The notes beneath the pieces are model-generated. The model did not search any database, was not told the origin of the DNA, and worked only from the letters and a program-made list of their open reading frames with translations. Shown here in pieces: positions 27,763 to 37,638 of a stretch of 64,000 bases of DNA (its first letter is position 1; each line of letters opens with the position of its first letter). The DNA is from Escherichia coli. GTDB taxonomy: Bacteria; Pseudomonadota; Gammaproteobacteria; Enterobacterales; Enterobacteriaceae. A program made the translations under genes and the position numbers. The stretch spans positions 186,001 to 250,000 of the forward strand of contig CP089930.1 of assembly GCA_021307345.1 (NCBI GenBank), in the 5' to 3' direction.

Positions 27763-28526
27763 ATACTGCTCGTCTGAACCAGGGCACACCGCTGTTGCTC
27801 AATGCGGTATGCAAACATTACGCGGATAATATCGTCCTGAACCACCTGGATTTGCATATTCCAGCGGGTCAGTTTGTGGCAGTGGTCGGTCGCAGCGGTG
27901 GTGGCAAAAGTACCCTGCTGCGCCTGCTGGCGGGGCTGGAAACGCCAACCGCAGGCGATGTGTTAGCGGGTACAACGCCACTTGCCGAAATTCAGGACGA
28001 TACACGCATGATGTTTCAGGATGCCCGTCTGCTGCCGTGGAAATCGGTAATTGATAACGTTGGGTTAGGTCTGAAAGGCCAGTGGCGCAATGCCGCGCGT
28101 CAGTCGCTGGCTGCGGTAGGGCTGGAGAATCGCGCCGGGGAATGGCCTGCGGCGCTGTCTGGCGGGCAGAAACAGCGTGTGGCGCTGGCAAGAGCGTTAA
28201 TTCATCGACCGGGTTTATTGTTGCTTGATGAACCGCTCGGGGCACTGGACGCCTTAACGCGACTGGAGATGCAGGATTTGATTGTGTCACTTTGGCAGGA
28301 GCACGGTTTTACCGTCTTGCTGGTAACGCATGATGTGAGCGAAGCGGTGGCGATGGCTGACCGGGTGCTGTTAATTGAAGAAGGAAAAATTGGTCTGGAT
28401 TTGACGGTGGATATACCCCGTCCGCGCCGGTTAGGGTCGGTACGATTAGCAGAGCTGGAAGCGGAAGTGTTGCAGCGGGTGATGCAGCGTGGGCATTCTG
28501 AACAACCGATTCGACGTCATGGTTAA
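27759..28526 (+). CDS. ssuB: Aliphatic sulfonate ABC transporter ATP-binding protein SsuB
   Basis: SsuB has 255 residues. It carries Walker [10 protein letters not shown] (about 45-53), the Q-loop FQDARLLPW, signature [15 protein letters not shown] (about 136-150), Walker [13 protein letters not shown] and the H-loop THDVSEAV. It energises SsuC for sulfonate uptake. It is the last gene of ssuEADCB; the stop is followed directly by a REP/BIME block and then the convergent pepN. Confidence 0.96.
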   Translation: MNTARLNQGTPLLLNAVCKHYADNIVLNHLDLHIPAGQFVAVVGRSGGGKSTLLRLLAGLETPTAGDVLAGTTPLAEIQDDTRMMFQDARLLPWKSVIDNVGLGLKGQWRNAARQSLAAVGLENRAGEWPAALSGGQKQRVALARALIHRPGLLLLDEPLGALDALTRLEMQDLIVSLWQEHGFTVLLVTHDVSEAVAMADRVLLIEEGKIGLDLTVDIPRPRRLGSVRLAELEAEVLQRVMQRGHSEQPIRRHG

Positions 28527-28712
28527 TATGCCGGATGCGGCGCATAAAACCAGCAATTTCAATGGAATTGTAGGCCTGATAAGACGCGTCAAGCGTCGCA
28601 TCAGGCCGTTGGGCACGGTTGCCGGATGCGGCGTGAACGCCTTATCCGGCCTACAAAACCAGCAATTTCAACAGGTTGCCTGATAAGACGCGGCAAGCGT
28701 CGCATCAGGCAT
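28527..28712. repeat. BIME (REP cluster) between ssuB and pepN
   Basis: Four REP or REP-half units in alternating orientation are visible: a half-unit GCCGGATGCGGCG at 28530-28542, GGCCTGATAAGACGCGTCAAG to ATCAGGCC at 28574-28608, TGCCGGATGCGGCGTGAACG to TATCCGGCCT at 28620-28651, and GCCTGATAAGACGCGGCAAG to ATCAGGCAT at 28678-28712. The spacer AAAACCAGCAATTTCA occurs twice (28546-28561 and 28655-28670). The block fills the whole gap between the convergent genes and can stabilise both mRNA 3' ends. Confidence 0.92.
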
Positions 28713-28719
28713 GTTTGTA

Positions 28720-31332
28720 TCAAGCCAGAGCTTTGGTGATCTTCTCGTACAGATCACCAGAAAGATTTTCCAGTCCTTTTAACTGCTCCAGCGCCGCACG
28801 CATTTTCGCCTGACGTTTAGCATCGTAACGTTTCAGGCGAATCAACGGCTCAATCAGGCGCGAAGCCACCTGCGGGTTACGGCTGTTCAGGTCGGTGAGC
28901 ATTTCCACCAGGAACTGATAACCGCTGCCATCTTCGGCATGGAACGCAGCCGGGTTGCTGCCCGCAAACGCCCCAATCAACGAACGAATACGGTTCGGGT
29001 TGCTCATGGTGAACGAACGATGCTGCAACAGGCTGCGCACCGTCTCCAGTACATTCGCCGCCGGACTGGTGGCTTGCAGGATAAACCATTTATCCATCAC
29101 CAGACCGTCCTGATGCCATTTGTCGTCGTACTCCTGCATCAGCGCATCACGACATGGTAACTGCGCAGCAACCGCCGCCGAGAGCGCCGCCAACGCATCG
29201 GTCATATTGTTGGCCTCGTGGAACTGCTTGCTCACCAGCACGTCAGCCAGATGCGTTTCACCAAAAGCGAGGAAACGCAGGCAGGCATTACGCAGAGTGC
29301 GTTTTGCAATATCTTCATGCTCAACGCGGTACTCGCTCTGGTAATTCGCGTTATAAATAGCAAGCAACTCATCCGCCAGTTCAGCCGCCAGAGTACGGGT
29401 GAGAGCTTCGCGCACTTCAGCAATGGCAATCGGGTCGATGATATCGAACAGTTCTGCCATTTCATTGACGGAAGGCAGCGTCAGGATTTCTGCCGCCAGC
29501 GCCGGATCAATCCTCTCATCGAGCAGTACCGCGCGGAAAGCATCGGCAACATGTGCTGGTAAAGACAATGGTTGACCTTGCTGATGACGGGCGACGTTCA
29601 GTTTGATGTAGGTTGCGAGCAGGCTTTGCGCCGCATCCCAGCGAGAGAAATCATTACGCGCATGGCGCATCAGGAAAGTCAGTTGCTGGTCGCTCCACTT
29701 ATATTCCAGTTTCACCGGCGCAGAAAATTCGCAAAGCAGCGCAGGCACAGGCTGGAAGTAGACGTTATCGAAGACAAAGGTCTGTTCCGCCTGGGTGACA
29801 TTCAATACCGGATTGACCGGATGGCCACCCTTCTGCAACGGAATCACTTTGCCTTCGTTGTCATACAGTTCGATAGCAAACGGAATATGTAGCGGCTGTT
29901 TTTCTGCCTGATCCGGCGTGGCTGGTGTGCGCTGGCTGATGGTCAGGGTGTACTGCTCGGTTTCCGGATTGTAGTCGTCTTTAACAGTCACAATCGGCGT
30001 ACCGGACTGGCTGTACCAGCGACGGAAATGGGAAAGATCGACATTTGACGCATCTTCCATCGCCTGAACGAAATCGTCGCAGGTCGCAGCACTACCATCG
30101 TGACGCTCGAAATAGAGCTGCATCCCTTTCTGGAAGTTTTCTTCACCCAGCAGAGTGTGGATCATACGAATCACTTCCGCGCCCTTCTCGTAAACGGTCA
30201 GGGTGTAGAAGTTGTTCATTTCAATGACCATATCCGGACGGATTGGGTGCGCCATCGGACTGGCGTCTTCCGCAAACTGCAATCCGCGCATGGTGCGCAC
30301 GTTGTTGATACGGTTTACCGCGCGGGAACCAAGGTCAGAACTGAACTCCTGATCGCGGAAAACAGTCAAGCCTTCCTTCAAACTGAGCTGGAACCAGTCA
30401 CGGCAGGTAACGCGGTTGCCGGTCCAGTTATGGAAATATTCATGACCGATGACACGCTCAATGTCGAGATAATCTTTATCGGTTGCAGTGTCGGTACGCG
30501 CCAGCACATATTTGGAGTTAAAGATGTTGAGACCTTTATTCTCCATTGCGCCCATGTTGAAGAAATCCACTGCAACGATCATATAGATGTCGAGGTCATA
30601 CTCCAGACCAAAGCGTTCTTCATCCCACTTCATGGAATTTTTCAGCGAGGTCATCGCCCACGGCGCGCGATCAAGATTGCCGCGATCGACATACAACTCC
30701 AGCGCCACTTCGCGACCGGAGCGGGTAGTGAAAGTGTCGCGAAGTACATCGAAGTCACCAGCTACCAGCGCAAACAGATAGCTCGGTTTCGGGAACGGAT
30801 CCTGCCACTGTACCCAGTGACGTCCATTTTCCAGTTCGCCTTGCGCAACACGGTTACCGTTGGAAAGCAGGAACGGGTATTTGGTTTTATCCGCAATAAT
30901 TTTGGTGGTAAAACGCGCCAGCACATCCGGGCGATCAAGATAGTACGTAATATGGCGGAAACCTTCAGCCTCACACTGGGTGCAGAGCGCATCGCCTGAC
31001 TGGTAAAGCCCTTCCAGCGCGGTGTTGGACGCCGGGCTAATTTCATTAACAATCTTGAGCGTAAAACGTTCCGGTAAATTACTGATGATCAGTGCGCCCT
31101 CTTCTTCTTTCCAGGCTGTCCACGGCTCATCATTAATATGAATAGAGACTAGTTTAAGGGCTTCGCCGTCCAGACGAAGCGGAGCATCTGATGCACCATG
31201 ACGGACAGCCTGGCTGATCGCGGTAACCACCGTCTTTTGCGCGTTCAGGTCAAAGGTCAAGTCAATATCAGTAATCTGGTAATCCGGCGCACGATAGTCG
31301 TGACGGTATTTGGCTTGTGGCTGTTGAGTCAT
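28720..31332 (-). CDS. pepN: Aminopeptidase N
   Basis: PepN has 870 residues and is the M1 zinc metallopeptidase that does most general aminopeptidase work in the cytoplasm. Visible are the substrate N-terminus-binding GAMENKG motif (about 261-267), the zinc site HEYFHNWTGN (HExxH, about 297-301, with the downstream Glu in SLKEGLTVFRDQEF) and the tyrosine region of the M1 fold. The long C-terminal helical domain is complete. It is divergent from pncB, 265 bp apart. Confidence 0.98.
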   Translation of the reverse strand: MTQQPQAKYRHDYRAPDYQITDIDLTFDLNAQKTVVTAISQAVRHGASDAPLRLDGEALKLVSIHINDEPWTAWKEEEGALIISNLPERFTLKIVNEISPASNTALEGLYQSGDALCTQCEAEGFRHITYYLDRPDVLARFTTKIIADKTKYPFLLSNGNRVAQGELENGRHWVQWQDPFPKPSYLFALVAGDFDVLRDTFTTRSGREVALELYVDRGNLDRAPWAMTSLKNSMKWDEERFGLEYDLDIYMIVAVDFFNMGAMENKGLNIFNSKYVLARTDTATDKDYLDIERVIGHEYFHNWTGNRVTCRDWFQLSLKEGLTVFRDQEFSSDLGSRAVNRINNVRTMRGLQFAEDASPMAHPIRPDMVIEMNNFYTLTVYEKGAEVIRMIHTLLGEENFQKGMQLYFERHDGSAATCDDFVQAMEDASNVDLSHFRRWYSQSGTPIVTVKDDYNPETEQYTLTISQRTPATPDQAEKQPLHIPFAIELYDNEGKVIPLQKGGHPVNPVLNVTQAEQTFVFDNVYFQPVPALLCEFSAPVKLEYKWSDQQLTFLMRHARNDFSRWDAAQSLLATYIKLNVARHQQGQPLSLPAHVADAFRAVLLDERIDPALAAEILTLPSVNEMAELFDIIDPIAIAEVREALTRTLAAELADELLAIYNANYQSEYRVEHEDIAKRTLRNACLRFLAFGETHLADVLVSKQFHEANNMTDALAALSAAVAAQLPCRDALMQEYDDKWHQDGLVMDKWFILQATSPAANVLETVRSLLQHRSFTMSNPNRIRSLIGAFAGSNPAAFHAEDGSGYQFLVEMLTDLNSRNPQVASRLIEPLIRLKRYDAKRQAKMRAALEQLKGLENLSGDLYEKITKALA

Positions 31333-31550
31333 AAATAACCTTTAGCATCTTTTATAGAGTCAGGTGTTCAGTCTATTCCTGTTGCATAAATCTCGCTACG
31401 CAGAATCTTCATCTTTTCAGGTACAAACGCTTTTATTGCTACATTTTTATAACATAAGGTGCGCAATGCCATCGACCATAAAGGTGGCATATGGTGTGAT
31501 CGGGGTTCAATAAATTGCGAAACAAGGTATACTCCAGCAGTTCCTGAAGA

Positions 31551-31568
31551 TGTTTATTGTACTAAACG
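31551..31568 (+). promoter_or_regulatory. NadR operator of pncB
   Basis: TGTTTATTGTACTAAACG fits the NadR box TGTTTA-N6-TAAACA with one mismatch at the last base. It lies 30 bp upstream of the pncB ATG. NadR with NAD or ATP represses NAD salvage genes including pncB in enterics. Confidence 0.85.
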
Positions 31569-31597
31569 CTCCCGTACGAGGACGCTACTGCGCACCT

Positions 31598-32800
31598 ATG
31601 ACACAATTCGCTTCTCCTGTTCTGCACTCGTTGCTGGATACAGATGCTTATAAGTTGCATATGCAGCAAGCCGTGTTTCATCACTATTATGATGTGCATG
31701 TCGCGGCGGAGTTTCGTTGCCGAGGTGACGATCTGCTGGGTATTTATGCCGATGCTATTCGTGAACAGGTTCAGGCGATGCAGCACCTGCGCCTGCAGGA
31801 TGATGAATATCAATGGCTCTCTGCCCTGCCTTTTTTTAAGGCCGACTATCTCAACTGGCTACGCGAGTTCCGCTTTAACCCGGAACAGGTCACCGTCACC
31901 AACGATAACGGTAAGCTGGATATTCGTTTAAGCGGCCCGTGGCGTGAAGTCATCCTCTGGGAAGTTCCTCTACTGGCGGTCATCAGTGAACTGGTACATC
32001 GCTATCGCTCACCGCAGGCCGACGTTGCGCAAGCCCTCGATACCCTGGAAAGCAAATTAGTCGACTTTTCGGCATTAACCGCCGATCTCGAGATGTCGCG
32101 CTTCCATCTGATGGATTTCGGCACTCGTCGCCGTTTTTCCCGCGAAGTACAAGAAACCATCGTTAAACGTTTGCAACAGGAACCCTGGTTCGTTGGCACC
32201 AGTAACTACGATCTGGCACGTCGGCTTTCCCTCACCCCGATGGGAACACAGGCGCATGAATGGTTCCAGGCGCATCAACAAATCAGCCCGGATCTTGCCA
32301 ATAGTCAGCGCGCTGCACTTGCTGCGTGGCTGGAAGAATATCCTGACCAACTTGGCATTGCGTTAACCGACTGCATTACTATGGATGCCTTTCTGCGTGA
32401 TTTCGGCGTGGAATTTGCCAGTCGTTACCAGGGGCTTCGCCATGATTCCGGCGACCCGGTAGAATGGGGCGAAAAAGCCATTGCACATTATGAGAAGCTG
32501 GGAATTGATCCGCAGAGCAAAACGCTGGTTTTCTCTGACAATCTGGATTTACGCAAAGCGGTCGAGCTTTATCGCCACTTCTCTTCCCGTGTGCAATTAA
32601 GTTTTGGTATCGGTACACGCCTGACCTGCGATATCCCCCAGGTCAAACCACTGAATATTGTGATTAAGCTGGTGGAGTGTAACGGTAAACCGGTGGCGAA
32701 ACTTTCTGACAGCCCTGGCAAAACTATCTGCCATGACAAAGCGTTTGTCCGTGCGCTGCGTAAAGCGTTCGACCTTCCGCATATTAAAAAAGCCAGTTAA
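31598..32800 (+). CDS. pncB: Nicotinate phosphoribosyltransferase
   Basis: PncB has 400 residues from the ATG at 31598 ([22 protein letters not shown]). A longer frame opening at 31550 would overlap the NadR box and is rejected. It makes nicotinate mononucleotide from nicotinate and PRPP, coupled to ATP hydrolysis through a phosphorylated histidine in [14 protein letters not shown] (about 218-222). The phosphate-binding GTRLTCDIP near the C-terminus and the N-terminal [11 protein letters not shown] are conserved. A stem-loop with T run follows at 32809. Confidence 0.97.
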   Translation: MTQFASPVLHSLLDTDAYKLHMQQAVFHHYYDVHVAAEFRCRGDDLLGIYADAIREQVQAMQHLRLQDDEYQWLSALPFFKADYLNWLREFRFNPEQVTVTNDNGKLDIRLSGPWREVILWEVPLLAVISELVHRYRSPQADVAQALDTLESKLVDFSALTADLEMSRFHLMDFGTRRRFSREVQETIVKRLQQEPWFVGTSNYDLARRLSLTPMGTQAHEWFQAHQQISPDLANSQRAALAAWLEEYPDQLGIALTDCITMDAFLRDFGVEFASRYQGLRHDSGDPVEWGEKAIAHYEKLGIDPQSKTLVFSDNLDLRKAVELYRHFSSRVQLSFGIGTRLTCDIPQVKPLNIVIKLVECNGKPVAKLSDSPGKTICHDKAFVRALRKAFDLPHIKKAS

Positions 32801-32808
32801 TATCATCA

Positions 32809-32833
32809 GGGAGCCATAACGGCTCCCTTTTTT
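32809..32833 (+). terminator. pncB terminator
   Basis: The stem GGGAGCC, four-base loop, GGCTCCC is followed by TTTTTT, 9 bases after the pncB stop. Confidence 0.9.
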
Positions 32834-32968
32834 GCCTTTTATTCCGAAATCTTTTGTCCCATCTGCGAATTCTGCTTGTCTGATTGCAGATGCCAGGTAA
32901 CATAGGTATCCCCCCATTGACGGGTGGACAAGTGTTTATTTTTTCCGACTATTAACAGAGAGAATATT

Positions 32969-34369
32969 ATGAGCGTTGTGCCTGTAGCCGACGTACTCCA
33001 GGGCCGCGTAGCCGTTGACAGCGAAGTCACCGTGCGCGGATGGGTGCGTACCCGCCGAGATTCAAAAGCTGGCATCTCCTTCCTCGCCGTTTATGACGGT
33101 TCCTGCTTTGATCCTGTACAGGCTGTCATCAATAATTCTCTGCCCAATTACAATGAAGACGTCCTGCGTCTGACCACCGGTTGCTCGGTCATTGTGACGG
33201 GTAAAGTCGTGGCGTCGCCGGGTCAGGGGCAACAATTTGAAATTCAGGCCAGCAACGTTGAAGTTGCCGGCTGGGTTGAAGATCCAGATACTTACCCGAT
33301 GGCAGCAAAGCGCCACAGCATTGAGTATCTGCGTGAAGTCGCTCACCTGCGTCCACGTACCAACCTGATTGGCGCTGTTGCGCGCGTTCGCCACACGCTG
33401 GCACAGGCGCTGCATCGCTTCTTTAACGAGCAGGGATTCTTCTGGGTTTCAACGCCACTGATTACCGCATCTGATACCGAAGGCGCTGGCGAAATGTTCC
33501 GCGTTTCAACGCTGGATCTGGAAAACCTGCCGCGTAACGATCAGGGCAAAGTGGATTTCGACAAAGACTTCTTCGGTAAAGAGTCTTTCCTGACCGTATC
33601 TGGTCAGTTGAACGGTGAAACCTACGCTTGCGCATTGTCCAAAATTTATACCTTCGGCCCGACTTTCCGTGCAGAAAACTCCAACACCAGCCGTCACCTT
33701 GCGGAATTCTGGATGCTGGAGCCGGAAGTGGCGTTTGCTAACCTGAACGATATCGCCGGTCTGGCTGAAGCCATGCTGAAATATGTCTTCAAAGCGGTTC
33801 TCGAAGAACGTGCAGACGACATGAAATTCTTCGCTGAACGCGTAGATAAAGATGCTGTCAGCCGTCTGGAACGCTTCATTGAAGCCGACTTTGCGCAGGT
33901 TGATTACACCGATGCGGTAACCATCCTCGAAAATTGCGGTAAGAAATTTGAAAACCCGGTTTACTGGGGCGTGGATCTCTCTTCCGAGCATGAGCGTTAC
34001 CTGGCAGAAGAACACTTTAAAGCGCCGGTCGTGGTGAAAAACTATCCGAAAGATATTAAAGCGTTCTATATGCGCCTCAACGAAGACGGTAAAACCGTTG
34101 CGGCTATGGACGTTCTGGCTCCGGGCATCGGTGAGATCATTGGTGGTTCACAGCGTGAAGAACGTCTGGACGTACTGGACGAGCGTATGCTGGAGATGGG
34201 CCTGAACAAAGAAGATTACTGGTGGTATCGCGATCTGCGTCGCTACGGTACTGTTCCGCATTCCGGTTTCGGTCTTGGTTTTGAACGTCTGATCGCCTAC
34301 GTGACTGGTGTGCAAAACGTGCGTGACGTGATTCCGTTCCCGCGTACTCCGCGTAACGCCAGCTTCTAA
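32969..34369 (+). CDS. asnS: Asparaginyl-tRNA synthetase
   Basis: AsnS has 466 residues. The start [16 protein letters not shown] at 32969 follows AGAGAGAATATT; the upstream in-frame opening to 32924 is not used in K-12. It is a class IIb synthetase: an OB-fold anticodon-binding domain (about 15-110), then the catalytic core with motif 2 [20 protein letters not shown] and motif 3 [13 protein letters not shown]. It charges tRNA-Asn. Transcription ends at a strong hairpin at 34383. Confidence 0.98.
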   Translation: MSVVPVADVLQGRVAVDSEVTVRGWVRTRRDSKAGISFLAVYDGSCFDPVQAVINNSLPNYNEDVLRLTTGCSVIVTGKVVASPGQGQQFEIQASNVEVAGWVEDPDTYPMAAKRHSIEYLREVAHLRPRTNLIGAVARVRHTLAQALHRFFNEQGFFWVSTPLITASDTEGAGEMFRVSTLDLENLPRNDQGKVDFDKDFFGKESFLTVSGQLNGETYACALSKIYTFGPTFRAENSNTSRHLAEFWMLEPEVAFANLNDIAGLAEAMLKYVFKAVLEERADDMKFFAERVDKDAVSRLERFIEADFAQVDYTDAVTILENCGKKFENPVYWGVDLSSEHERYLAEEHFKAPVVVKNYPKDIKAFYMRLNEDGKTVAAMDVLAPGIGEIIGGSQREERLDVLDERMLEMGLNKEDYWWYRDLRRYGTVPHSGFGLGFERLIAYVTGVQNVRDVIPFPRTPRNASF

Positions 34370-34382
34370 TTTAGTTTTTCCG

Positions 34383-34408
34383 AGAGCCAGCGCCCGCTGG
34401 CTCTTTTC
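34383..34408 (+). terminator. asnS terminator
   Basis: A perfect 9-bp stem GAGCCAGCG / CGCTGGCTC is followed by TTTTC, 14 bases after the asnS stop. Confidence 0.9.
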
Positions 34409-34509
34409 TATTCCCTTCTGTCAAGTTATCTGTTTGTTAAGTCAATCAATCTATTTGCAACCCTGTCACAACAACCTTCCTGTTACGGAATATTTCCACG
34501 TAATATTTA

Positions 34510-34550
34510 TGAACAAAAAATAATCCGCATTCTTATTGCGGATTAGTTAT
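34510..34550 (-). terminator. Orphan terminator-like hairpin upstream of ompF
   Basis: TAATCCGCA, seven-base loop, TGCGGATTA forms a perfect 9-bp stem. On the minus strand it is followed by TTTTTTG, on the plus strand by the weaker GTTATTT. asnS already has its own terminator 130 bp earlier, and no minus-strand gene ends here. It may be a second asnS terminator or the end of an unannotated minus-strand RNA. Confidence 0.45.
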
Positions 34551-34971
34551 TTCTTAGCTGATAGCACAATTTTTATACTTCTTATTGGCTTTCTGGACGT
34601 CTGAACCTGTGTTTTAGCGAAGCCACTGAGAGGAATTATCAGAGCGAAAATTTTCGTTTAGCTAAATTTAATATAAGGAAATCATATATATAGATCAAAC
34701 TCTCTGCAAATATCATTAAAGTCTAATGGAAATATGACGGCGTTCACAAAGTTCCTTAAAATTTACCTTTGGTTACATATTTTTTCTTTTTGTAACTATA
34801 TCTTTATATTTGTAGCACTTTCACGGTAGCGAAACGTTAGTTTGAATGGAAAGATGCCTGCAGATACATAAAGACACCAAACTTTCATCAATAGCTCCGT
34901 AAATATTTATTGACGAAACTTATTGACGGCAGTGGCAGGTGTCATAAAAAAAACCATGAGGGTAATAAATA
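34551..34971 (+). promoter_or_regulatory. ompF regulatory region with OmpR boxes and MicF target
   Basis: Part of the 602-bp asnS-ompF gap; no gene is visible in it. The OmpR sites follow the known order: TTTACCTTTGGTTACATATT (F1, 34762-34781), TTTTCTTTTTGTAACTATAT (F2, 34783-34802) and TTTATATTTGTAGCACTTTC (F3, about 34803-34822). A -10 AAAGAT at 34850-34855 gives a start near 34862. The leader ends CATGAGGGTAATAAATA, the MicF antisense target. The upstream AT-rich part (34660-34700) is where IHF and the distal OmpR site F4 act in K-12. Confidence 0.8.
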
Positions 34972-36042
34972 ATGATGAAGCGCAACATTCTGGCAGTGAT
35001 CGTCCCTGCTCTGTTAGTAGCAGGTACTGCAAACGCTGCAGAAATCTATAACAAAGATGGCAACAAAGTAGATCTGTACGGTAAAGCTGTCGGTCTGCAC
35101 TATTTTTCCAAGGGTAACGGTGAAAACAGTTACGGTGGCAATGGCGATATGACCTATGCCCGTCTTGGTTTTAAAGGGGAAACTCAAATCAATTCCGACC
35201 TGACCGGTTACGGTCAGTGGGAATACAACTTCCAGGGTAACAACTCTGAGGGTTCTGATGCCCAAAATGGCAATAAAACCCGTCTGGCGTTCGCTGGTCT
35301 GAAATTTGCTGATGCTGGCTCAATCGATTACGGTCGTAACTATGGTGTTGTTTATGATGCACTGGGTTACACCGATATGCTGCCAGAGTTTGGTGGTGAC
35401 ACTGCATACAGCGATGACTTCTTCGTTGGCCGTGTTGGCGGCGTTGCAACTTACCGTAACTCCAACTTCTTTGGTCTGGTTGACGGCCTGAATTTCGCTG
35501 TTCAGTACCTGGGTAAAAACGAACGTGACACCGCACGTCGTTCTAACGGCGACGGTGTTGGCGGCTCCATCAGCTACGAATTCGAAGGCTTTGGTATCGT
35601 TGGTGCTTATGGTGCTGCTGACCGCACCAACTTGCAGGAAGCTCAGCCTCTTGGCCAGGGTAAAAAAGCTGAACAGTGGGCTACTGGCCTGAAGTATGAT
35701 GCAAACAACATCTACCTGGCGGCAAACTACGGTGAAACCCGTAACGCTACGCCGATCACTGGCGGCTTTGCCAACAAAACACAAGACGTTCTGTTAGTTG
35801 CACAATACCAGTTCGATTTCGGTCTGCGTCCGTCCATCGCTTACACCAAATCTAAAGCGAAAGACGTAGAAGGTATCGGTGATGTTGATCTGGTGAACTA
35901 CTTTGAAGTGGGCGCAACCTACTACTTCAACAAAAACATGTCCACCTACGTTGACTACATCATCAACCAGATCGATTCTGACAACAAACTGGGCGTAGGT
36001 TCAGACGACACCGTTGCTGTGGGTATCGTTTACCAGTTCTAA
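34972..36042 (+). CDS. ompF: Outer membrane porin OmpF
   Basis: OmpF has 356 residues with a 22-residue signal peptide ([22 protein letters not shown]). The mature trimeric 16-strand porin shows the constriction loop L3 with [23 protein letters not shown] and the C-terminal strand ending in Phe (GIVYQF). Compared with K-12 (362 residues, from memory) it lacks six residues in an external loop: [13 protein letters not shown] where K-12 has a longer ITNKFTNTSGFAN. Loops are the contact points for colicins and phages. Expression is set by OmpR/EnvZ, MicF and H-NS in E. coli. Confidence 0.97.
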   Translation: MMKRNILAVIVPALLVAGTANAAEIYNKDGNKVDLYGKAVGLHYFSKGNGENSYGGNGDMTYARLGFKGETQINSDLTGYGQWEYNFQGNNSEGSDAQNGNKTRLAFAGLKFADAGSIDYGRNYGVVYDALGYTDMLPEFGGDTAYSDDFFVGRVGGVATYRNSNFFGLVDGLNFAVQYLGKNERDTARRSNGDGVGGSISYEFEGFGIVGAYGAADRTNLQEAQPLGQGKKAEQWATGLKYDANNIYLAANYGETRNATPITGGFANKTQDVLLVAQYQFDFGLRPSIAYTKSKAKDVEGIGDVDLVNYFEVGATYYFNKNMSTYVDYIINQIDSDNKLGVGSDDTVAVGIVYQF

Positions 36043-36069
36043 TAGCAGACCTCTTTGTTAAATGCCGAA

Positions 36070-36097
36070 AAAACAGGACTTTGGTCCTGTTTTTTTT
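36070..36097 (+). terminator. ompF terminator
   Basis: The stem AAACAGGAC, loop TTTG, GTCCTGTTT runs into a T tract, 28 bases after the ompF stop. Confidence 0.9.
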
Positions 36098-36226
36098 ATG
36101 CCTTCCAGAGCAATCTCACGTCTTGCAAAAACAGTCGGCGTTTTCATCAGTAATAGTTGGAATTTTGTAAATCTCCCGTTACCCTGATAGCGGACTTCCC
36201 TTCTGTAACCATAATGGAACCTCGTC

Positions 36227-37417
36227 ATGTTTGAGAACATTACCGCCGCTCCTGCCGACCCAATTCTGGGTCTGGCCGATCTGTTTCGTGCCGATGAACG
36301 TCCCGGCAAAATTAACCTTGGGATTGGTGTCTATAAAGATGAGACGGGCAAAACCCCGGTGCTGACCAGCGTTAAAAAGGCTGAACAGTATCTGCTCGAA
36401 AATGAAACCACCAAAAACTACCTCGGCATTGACGGCATCCCTGAATTTGGTCGCTGCACTCAGGAACTGCTGTTTGGTAAAGGTAGCGCCCTGATCAATG
36501 ACAAACGTGCTCGCACAGCACAGACTCCGGGTGGCACTGGCGCACTACGCGTGGCTGCCGATTTCCTGGCAAAAAATACCAGCGTTAAGCGTGTGTGGGT
36601 AAGCAACCCAAGCTGGCCGAACCATAAGAGCGTCTTTAACTCTGCAGGTCTGGAAGTTCGTGAATACGCTTATTATGATGCGGAAAATCACACCCTTGAC
36701 TTCGATGCACTGATTAACAGCCTGAACGAAGCTCAGGCTGGCGACGTAGTGCTGTTCCATGGCTGTTGCCATAACCCAACCGGTATCGATCCTACACTGG
36801 AGCAATGGCAAACGCTGGCGCAGCTTTCCGTTGAGAAAGGCTGGTTACCGCTGTTTGACTTCGCTTACCAGGGTTTTGCTCGCGGTCTGGAAGAAGATGC
36901 TGAAGGTCTGCGCGTTTTCGCTGGTCTGCATAAAGAACTGATCGTCGCCAGTTCCTACTCTAAAAACTTTGGCCTGTACAACGAGCGCGTTGGCGCTTGT
37001 ACTCTGGTTGCTGCTGACAGTGAAACCGTTGATCGCGCATTCAGCCAAATGAAAGCGGCGATTCGCGCTAACTACTCTAACCCACCAGCACACGGCGCTT
37101 CGGTTGTTGCCACCATCCTGAGCAACGATGCGTTACGTGCGATTTGGGAACAAGAGCTGACCGATATGCGCCAGCGCATTCAGCGTATGCGTCAGTTGTT
37201 CGTTAATACGTTGCAGGAGAAAGGTGCAAACCGCGACTTCAGTTTCATCATCAAACAGAATGGCATGTTCTCCTTTAGCGGTCTGACTAAAGAACAGGTA
37301 CTGCGTCTGCGTGAAGAGTTTGGCGTGTATGCGGTGGCTTCCGGTCGTGTTAACGTAGCCGGGATGACGCCAGACAACATGGCTCCGCTGTGCGAAGCGA
37401 TTGTGGCTGTGCTGTAA
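36227..37417 (+). CDS. aspC: Aspartate aminotransferase
   Basis: AspC has 396 residues and is a class I PLP aminotransferase converting oxaloacetate and glutamate to aspartate and 2-oxoglutarate; it also acts on aromatic acids. The PLP lysine is in [15 protein letters not shown] (Lys about 246). The segment [13 protein letters not shown] (Asn about 183) and the C-terminal GRVNVAGM with the substrate-binding Arg are present. The residues [10 protein letters not shown] differ from the K-12 RAFAAMHKEL that I recall. It is followed by two hairpins and a BIME. Confidence 0.98.
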   Translation: MFENITAAPADPILGLADLFRADERPGKINLGIGVYKDETGKTPVLTSVKKAEQYLLENETTKNYLGIDGIPEFGRCTQELLFGKGSALINDKRARTAQTPGGTGALRVAADFLAKNTSVKRVWVSNPSWPNHKSVFNSAGLEVREYAYYDAENHTLDFDALINSLNEAQAGDVVLFHGCCHNPTGIDPTLEQWQTLAQLSVEKGWLPLFDFAYQGFARGLEEDAEGLRVFAGLHKELIVASSYSKNFGLYNERVGACTLVAADSETVDRAFSQMKAAIRANYSNPPAHGASVVATILSNDALRAIWEQELTDMRQRIQRMRQLFVNTLQEKGANRDFSFIIKQNGMFSFSGLTKEQVLRLREEFGVYAVASGRVNVAGMTPDNMAPLCEAIVAVL

Positions 37418-37433
37418 GCATTAAAACCAATGA

Positions 37434-37452
37434 AGCCCGCTGAAAGCGGGCT
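37434..37452 (+). terminator. Hairpin after aspC
   Basis: AGCCCGC, loop TGAAA, GCGGGCT lies 17 bases after the aspC stop. It is not followed by a T run, so it may act together with the REP elements that follow. Confidence 0.5.
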
Positions 37453-37476
37453 GAGGTTGCTGACAAACGCAGCATT

Positions 37477-37576
37477 GCCTGATGCGCTACGCTTATCAGG
37501 CCTACGCGTCCCCTGCAATATTTTGAATTTGCACGATTTTGTAGGCCGGATAAGGCGCTCGCGCCGCATCCGGCAT
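37477..37576. repeat. BIME between aspC and gloC
   Basis: There are two REP units in opposite orientation: GCCTGATGCGCTACGCTTATCAGGCCTAC at 37478-37506 and GTAGGCCGGATAAGGCGCTCGCGCCGCATCCGGCAT at 37541-37576, separated by a 34-bp AT-rich spacer. Confidence 0.9.
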
Positions 37577-37601
37577 AAACAAAGCGCACTTTGCCAGAAA
37601 T

Positions 37602-37632
37602 CCAGGCCCGCATTGAAAGCGGGCTTTTTTAT
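37602..37632. terminator. Second terminator after aspC
   Basis: GCCCGC, loop ATTGAAA, GCGGGC is followed by TTTTTT at 37625-37630. It is almost the same hairpin as the one at 37434, placed on the other side of the BIME, and sits just before the gloC stop. Confidence 0.75.
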
Positions 37633-37638
37633 ATGCCT

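Noticed and set aside
30100-30999. A 299-codon plus-strand frame inside pepN
   Set aside because: Antisense shadow of an intact, essential-length PepN; no ribosome-binding site and no recognisable fold.
31550-31597. Longer 416-residue start for pncB
   Set aside because: The extra 16 codons overlap the NadR operator. The ATG at 31598 gives the standard 400-residue enzyme.
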